64,000 bases of DNA from Bacillota bacterium (GTDB taxonomy: Bacteria > Bacillota > Clostridia > Lachnospirales > Lachnospiraceae). The position numbers were made by a program, and so were the translations under genes. Below are positions 60,839-64,000 of this stretch, in pieces. The notes under the pieces were generated by a model that was not told where the DNA came from, did not search any database, and was given only the letters and a program-made list of their open reading frames with translations. Within the stretch, counting starts at the first letter, position 1; every line of letters starts with the position of its first letter. Location of the stretch: contig JAEWCQ010000016.1 of assembly GCA_023390555.1 (NCBI GenBank), positions 248,001-312,000 of the forward strand, given 5' to 3'.

Positions 60839-61144
60839 ATGAAAAAACAAAATAGATCCGTAAAGACAGCTGCTGTTCTTCTTGCGTTCTGTGTCGCATT
60901 TATCATGATGTATTTTCTGCTTTATACGGCTACACATGAGATTCATGACTGTACGGGAGCAGGCTGCCCGGTCTGCCATGAACTTCAGCTTGCCCAGAGC
61001 ATTATCAAACAGTTTGGAACAGCCGGTAGAATTGCAGCAGCAGCGTTCTTTTTTCTGGCATTCTGCAAAAAAGCGGATGCCGCTATCTTTTGCTCCATTC
61101 CGGAGCGTACTCTCATTTCAGACAAGGTAAGGATGGATCATTAA
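60839..61144 (+). CDS. Small membrane protein with Cys/His motif in the zinc operon
   Basis: The 101-residue protein has two hydrophobic segments (about 10-30 and 60-78) with, between them, THEIHDCTGAGCPVCHELQ, a His/Cys group that could bind zinc outside the membrane. GGAATGGAGG... gives a ribosome binding site about ten bases before the ATG at 60839. It lies between the Zur-type gene and znuA, so a role in zinc uptake is likely. I do not know the family name. Confidence 0.78.
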   Translation: MKKQNRSVKTAAVLLAFCVAFIMMYFLLYTATHEIHDCTGAGCPVCHELQLAQSIIKQFGTAGRIAAAAFFFLAFCKKADAAIFCSIPERTLISDKVRMDH

Positions 61145-61193
61145 AATTACAGTAGAAACTTGAAAATCAGCATCATTTTGGAGGTCTATTGTA

Positions 61194-62180
61194 ATGAAAA
61201 AATTAAATAAAGCAGCAATGGTATTGTTGGTTGTCGCATTGTGCACGGCAGCCTTAGGAGCATGCGCCCGTAGCGAGGAAAGTACGGGAACGCAGGCAGG
61301 CACGGAAGACGGGAAAATCAATGTAGTGGCTACAATTTTTCCGGAGTATGATTTCCTGCGCCAGATAGGCGGTGATCATTTGAATCTGACGATGCTTCTG
61401 ACACCGGGTGCGGAAACCCACAGTTTTGAACCGACACCGCAGGATATCAAAGAAGTTACCAATGCAGACCTGTTCGTATATGTCGGCGGTGATTCGGATG
61501 CATGGGTGGATTCTATTCTTGATTCCGTGGATACGGAGCAGACCAGAATTGTCACACTCATGGATTGTGTCGATCTTGTGGAAGAAGAAGTGGTAGAGGG
61601 CATGACGCCGGAATCGGAGGAAGAGACGGAAGAAGGCACGGAGGAAGAGACGGAATATGATGAGCATGTCTGGACATCACCTAAGAATGCTATCCGGATC
61701 GTACAGAAACTGTGTGATAATCTCGTTGAGATCGATCCTGCCAATGCCGGGGACTATAAGCAGAACACCAAAGATTACATCGCGCAGCTGGAAGACCTGG
61801 ATCAGCAGTTTCAGGATGTTGTAGACAGTGCAAAACGCAAGGAAATCATTGTCGGAGACCGTTTTCCGTTCCGTTATTTTGTAGATGAATATGGACTGAC
61901 CTATTATGCAGCTTTTCCGGGATGCTCGACAGATACGGAAGCCAGTGCTGCTACGATTGCATTTTTGACCGATAAGGTAAAGGAAGATGAGATACCGGTC
62001 GTGTTCCATATTGAACTGTCCAATGAAAAAATCTGTGATTCCATCTGCGAGGAAACAGGAGCAAAAAGCGAGCTGTTAAATGCCGTACATAACGTGACCA
62101 AGAAAGACTTTGAGTCCGGAGTTACGTATATGGATCTGATGGAGCATAACGTAGATGTATTAAAGGAGGCGCTGAACTGA
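61194..62180 (+). CDS. znuA: Zinc ABC transporter substrate-binding lipoprotein
   Basis: The 328-residue protein has a signal peptide with lipobox LGAC (C24), then the cluster A-1 fold with metal histidines in GAETHSFEPTPQD, DEHVWTSPKNA and FHIELSNE. The segment before DEHVW is acidic (about 125-155) rather than His-rich as in many ZnuA proteins. It binds Zn(II) outside the membrane and hands it to the ZnuB permease. TTTTGGAGG precedes the ATG. Confidence 0.95.
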   Translation: MKKLNKAAMVLLVVALCTAALGACARSEESTGTQAGTEDGKINVVATIFPEYDFLRQIGGDHLNLTMLLTPGAETHSFEPTPQDIKEVTNADLFVYVGGDSDAWVDSILDSVDTEQTRIVTLMDCVDLVEEEVVEGMTPESEEETEEGTEEETEYDEHVWTSPKNAIRIVQKLCDNLVEIDPANAGDYKQNTKDYIAQLEDLDQQFQDVVDSAKRKEIIVGDRFPFRYFVDEYGLTYYAAFPGCSTDTEASAATIAFLTDKVKEDEIPVVFHIELSNEKICDSICEETGAKSELLNAVHNVTKKDFESGVTYMDLMEHNVDVLKEALN

Positions 62181-62181
62181 G

Positions 62182-62895
62182 ATGAGTCTGTTAAACTGTC
62201 AGGATGTTTCGTTTTCCTATGAGGGAAATGAAGTGCTGTCCGAAATTAATTTTACGGTAAATCGGGGAGATTATCTTTGCATTGTCGGAGAAAACGGTGC
62301 GGGAAAAAGTACGCTGATCAAGGGAATTCTGAATCTGAAAAAGCCTTCCTCCGGCAGCATCCTGACAGGGGATGGACTGAGCCGGCATGAGATTGGATAT
62401 CTTCCGCAGCAGAATCAGGTGCAGAAGGACTTTCCTGCAAGCGTGTATGAGGTTGTCCTGTCCGGGTGTTTGAACCGCTGCAGCCGCAGATTCTTATATA
62501 ACAGGGAGGATCGGGAGCTGGCACGCATCAATATGGAAAAGCTTGGGATTCTTCCCTTAAAGAACAGATGCTACCGGGAACTGTCCGGCGGGCAGCAGCA
62601 GAGAGTTCTGCTTGCAAGGGCACTTTGTGCAACGCAAAAGCTGATTCTGCTCGATGAGCCGATTGCAGGGCTGGATCCGATTGTGGCGCAGGAGTTGTAT
62701 CTTTTGATCCGGGAGTTAAACCAGAAAGACCAGATTACAGTCATTATGGTATCGCATGATGTAAAAGGAGCGGTCGATTACGCAAGTCATGTGCTCCATC
62801 TGGGGAGAAAACAGTTGTTTTTTGGGACAATGGAAGAATACCGGGAAACGGAGCTGGGAAGAAGCTTTTTGGCAGGAGGTGCATTGCAATGCTGA
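62182..62895 (+). CDS. znuC: Zinc ABC transporter ATP-binding protein
   Basis: The 237-residue ATPase has Walker A GENGAGKST (about 35-43), signature LSGGQQQRVLLARAL and Walker B LILLDEPIAGLD. It powers the metal permease of the same operon. The ATG lies one base after the znuA stop codon, with AAAGGAGG inside the znuA end. The permease overlaps its 3' end. Confidence 0.96.
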   Translation: MSLLNCQDVSFSYEGNEVLSEINFTVNRGDYLCIVGENGAGKSTLIKGILNLKKPSSGSILTGDGLSRHEIGYLPQQNQVQKDFPASVYEVVLSGCLNRCSRRFLYNREDRELARINMEKLGILPLKNRCYRELSGGQQQRVLLARALCATQKLILLDEPIAGLDPIVAQELYLLIRELNQKDQITVIMVSHDVKGAVDYASHVLHLGRKQLFFGTMEEYRETELGRSFLAGGALQC

Positions 62896-63719
62896 CAACT
62901 ATTTTGGAAATGTTTTCTTATCCGTTTATGCTGCGTGCCGTGATCGTAGGAATACTGGTATCACTTTGTGCCGCACTGCTTGGAACCAGTCTGGTATTAA
63001 AACGTTATTCGATGATTGGAGACGGTCTTTCCCATGTGGGATTTGCGGCACTTGCAGTAGCCTATGCCGCAAATCTAGCGCCGCTTACGATTGCGATTCC
63101 AGTGTGTGTGCTGTCGGCATTCCTGCTGCTGCGGATGAATGAGAACAGCAGAATCAAAGGGGATGCTGCTACGGCACTGATGTGCAGCGGAGCACTTGCA
63201 GTTGGAGTCATGACCGTCTCTTTGACGACGGGAATGAATACGGATGTATGCAACTATATGTTCGGAAGCATTCTGGCCATGAGCCGTACGGATGTGCAGA
63301 TATCCCTGATTCTTTCCGTTGTTGTGATTATCCTGTTTCTGCTGTTTTATCAGAGAATCTTTGCGGTTACATTTGATGAGACATTTGCGAAGGCAACCGG
63401 CACAAGGAGTGATTGGTATAACATGGTCCTGGCGGTGCTTACGGCAGTGACGGTAGTGCTTGGCATGCGTATGATGGGAACGCTTTTGATTTCAAGTCTG
63501 ATTGTATTTCCGTCTTTGAGTGCCATGCGGATCTGTAAGAAATTTAAGAGTGTCGTGCTCTGCTCGGTCATTGTATCCGTGCTTTGCTTCTGTGTGGGAA
63601 TTTATGTATCTTATGAATATTCGACACCGACAGGTGCGAGCATCGTAATTGCGGATATTCTGGTGTTTCTGCTGTTTTCAGTAATTGAGCGGATGAGAGA
63701 GAGGACGGTAAAATGTTAA
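62889..63719 (+). CDS. znuB: Zinc ABC transporter permease
   Basis: The 276-residue protein has about eight transmembrane segments and the family motifs SYPFMLRAVIVGILVSLCAA, GDGLSHVGFAALA and MRMMGTLLISSLIVFPSLSA. It forms the Zn(II) channel with ZnuC. Its start overlaps znuC by 7 bp with GGCAGGAGG upstream, so the two are co-translated. Confidence 0.96.
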   Translation: MLTTILEMFSYPFMLRAVIVGILVSLCAALLGTSLVLKRYSMIGDGLSHVGFAALAVAYAANLAPLTIAIPVCVLSAFLLLRMNENSRIKGDAATALMCSGALAVGVMTVSLTTGMNTDVCNYMFGSILAMSRTDVQISLILSVVVIILFLLFYQRIFAVTFDETFAKATGTRSDWYNMVLAVLTAVTVVLGMRMMGTLLISSLIVFPSLSAMRICKKFKSVVLCSVIVSVLCFCVGIYVSYEYSTPTGASIVIADILVFLLFSVIERMRERTVKC

Positions 63720-64000
63720 AAACGAGAACATGCCTTCTTGCAGGGCTTCTGGTTCTTTGCGTGGGGATTGGAACAGGCTGTCAGGCACGACAGAGTGCCG
63801 CTGACAACGAAAAGATGAATGCGCTCACAGGTACGGAGCAGACAACAGAGCAGGCCACAGAACAGCTGACGGAACAGGGGACAGAGCAGCCATTGAATGA
63901 AAATGCCATTGTCAAGAAAACTTCTACCTATGACTGTGATATCGAAGCGGATCAGGCGGCTTTTGACGGAAATGTGGACATTGTGGTGGGGGATAATCTC
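63713..64000 (+). CDS. Lipoprotein of the zinc operon, cut by window end
   Basis: The first 96 codons encode a signal peptide with lipobox GTGC (C23), a Thr/Glu/Gln-rich linker with TEQ repeats (TEQTTEQATEQLTEQGTEQ, about 43-61) and the start of a domain TYDCDIEADQAAFDGNVDIV. It overlaps znuB by 7 bp, so it belongs to the zinc operon. The function is not known to me. The 3' part lies outside the window. Confidence 0.82.
   Translation, partial: MLKTRTCLLAGLLVLCVGIGTGCQARQSAADNEKMNALTGTEQTTEQATEQLTEQGTEQPLNENAIVKKTSTYDCDIEADQAAFDGNVDIVVGDNL

Noticed and set aside
1..64000. tRNA, rRNA or riboswitch genes
   Set aside because: No cloverleaf, rRNA core or known riboswitch consensus was seen by eye; tRNAscan-SE and Infernal would settle this.

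Overview
The window reads as chromosome of an anaerobic, low-to-mid G+C Gram-positive bacterium, most likely a gut Lachnospiraceae (Clostridia). The evidence is the oxygen-defence and redox gene set (hybrid cluster protein, rubredoxin, high-molecular-weight rubredoxin, desulfoferrodoxin, flavodoxins, [4Fe-4S] ferredoxin), the strong AGGAGG-type ribosome binding sites, the PTS sugar operons and the style of the small regulators. No rRNA, tRNA or CRISPR array was found. The placement is by gene content only.

Layout. 0-3 kb: a Crp/Fnr regulator diverging from a cupin and hcp (nitrosative/redox stress). 3-8.4 kb: small regulators (XRE, HxlR), an atypical SDR, a LbH sugar acetyltransferase bracketed by two minisatellites, a broken DUF1801 gene, and a two-gene NMN salvage operon (nadR-pnuC). 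About 8.5-18.3 kb: an A+T-rich integrated island bounded by 125-bp imperfect direct repeats. It carries a tyrosine integrase, an excisionase, six iterons on an exact 32-bp period, a nested hairpin, a three-gene Lamassu/ABC-3C-like defence operon (PD-(D/E)xK nuclease-type effector, unknown middle subunit, SMC-like ATPase) and a HExxH zincin of unknown role. No relaxase or conjugation gene is visible.

18.5-36.6 kb: carbohydrate and accessory metabolism. There is a frameshifted AraC regulator diverging from a zinc-less MDR dehydrogenase; an alpha-glucoside PTS EIIBC with a GH4 6-phospho-alpha-glucosidase and RpiR regulator; a MerR-controlled set (Fe-alcohol dehydrogenase, flavodoxin, cupin, divergent DXS-like enzyme); and a beta-glucoside operon (EIIA, BglG/LicT antiterminator, EIIBC, two GH1 enzymes) with two RAT/terminator switches, one of them inside the 3' end of the antiterminator gene. 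36.6-46.6 kb: relics, two further LbH acetyltransferases (one broken by a 29-bp tandem duplication), a 2-hydroxyacid dehydrogenase, a ferredoxin-tailed aldo/keto reductase, MerR, TetR with SDR, an ArsR-type regulator, an S66 peptidase and a DUF4180 pair.

46.8-64 kb: metals and redox. A DtxR-family regulator is followed by feoA-feoA-feoB-FeoB-associated protein and by DUF3793-flavodoxin. Three identical GTTAG-N6-CTAAC boxes at these promoters suggest one iron regulon. Then come a CAT-like acetyltransferase, a second Crp/Fnr regulator, ferredoxin, rubredoxin, high-molecular-weight rubredoxin, desulfoferrodoxin, lactate dehydrogenase, an 830-aa CoA-disulfide-reductase/rhodanese/TusA/DsrE fusion, CcdA, a TlpA-like thioredoxin, thioredoxin, and a zinc-uptake operon (Fur/Zur-type regulator, small Cys/His membrane protein, ZnuA-ZnuC-ZnuB, and a lipoprotein cut by the window end).
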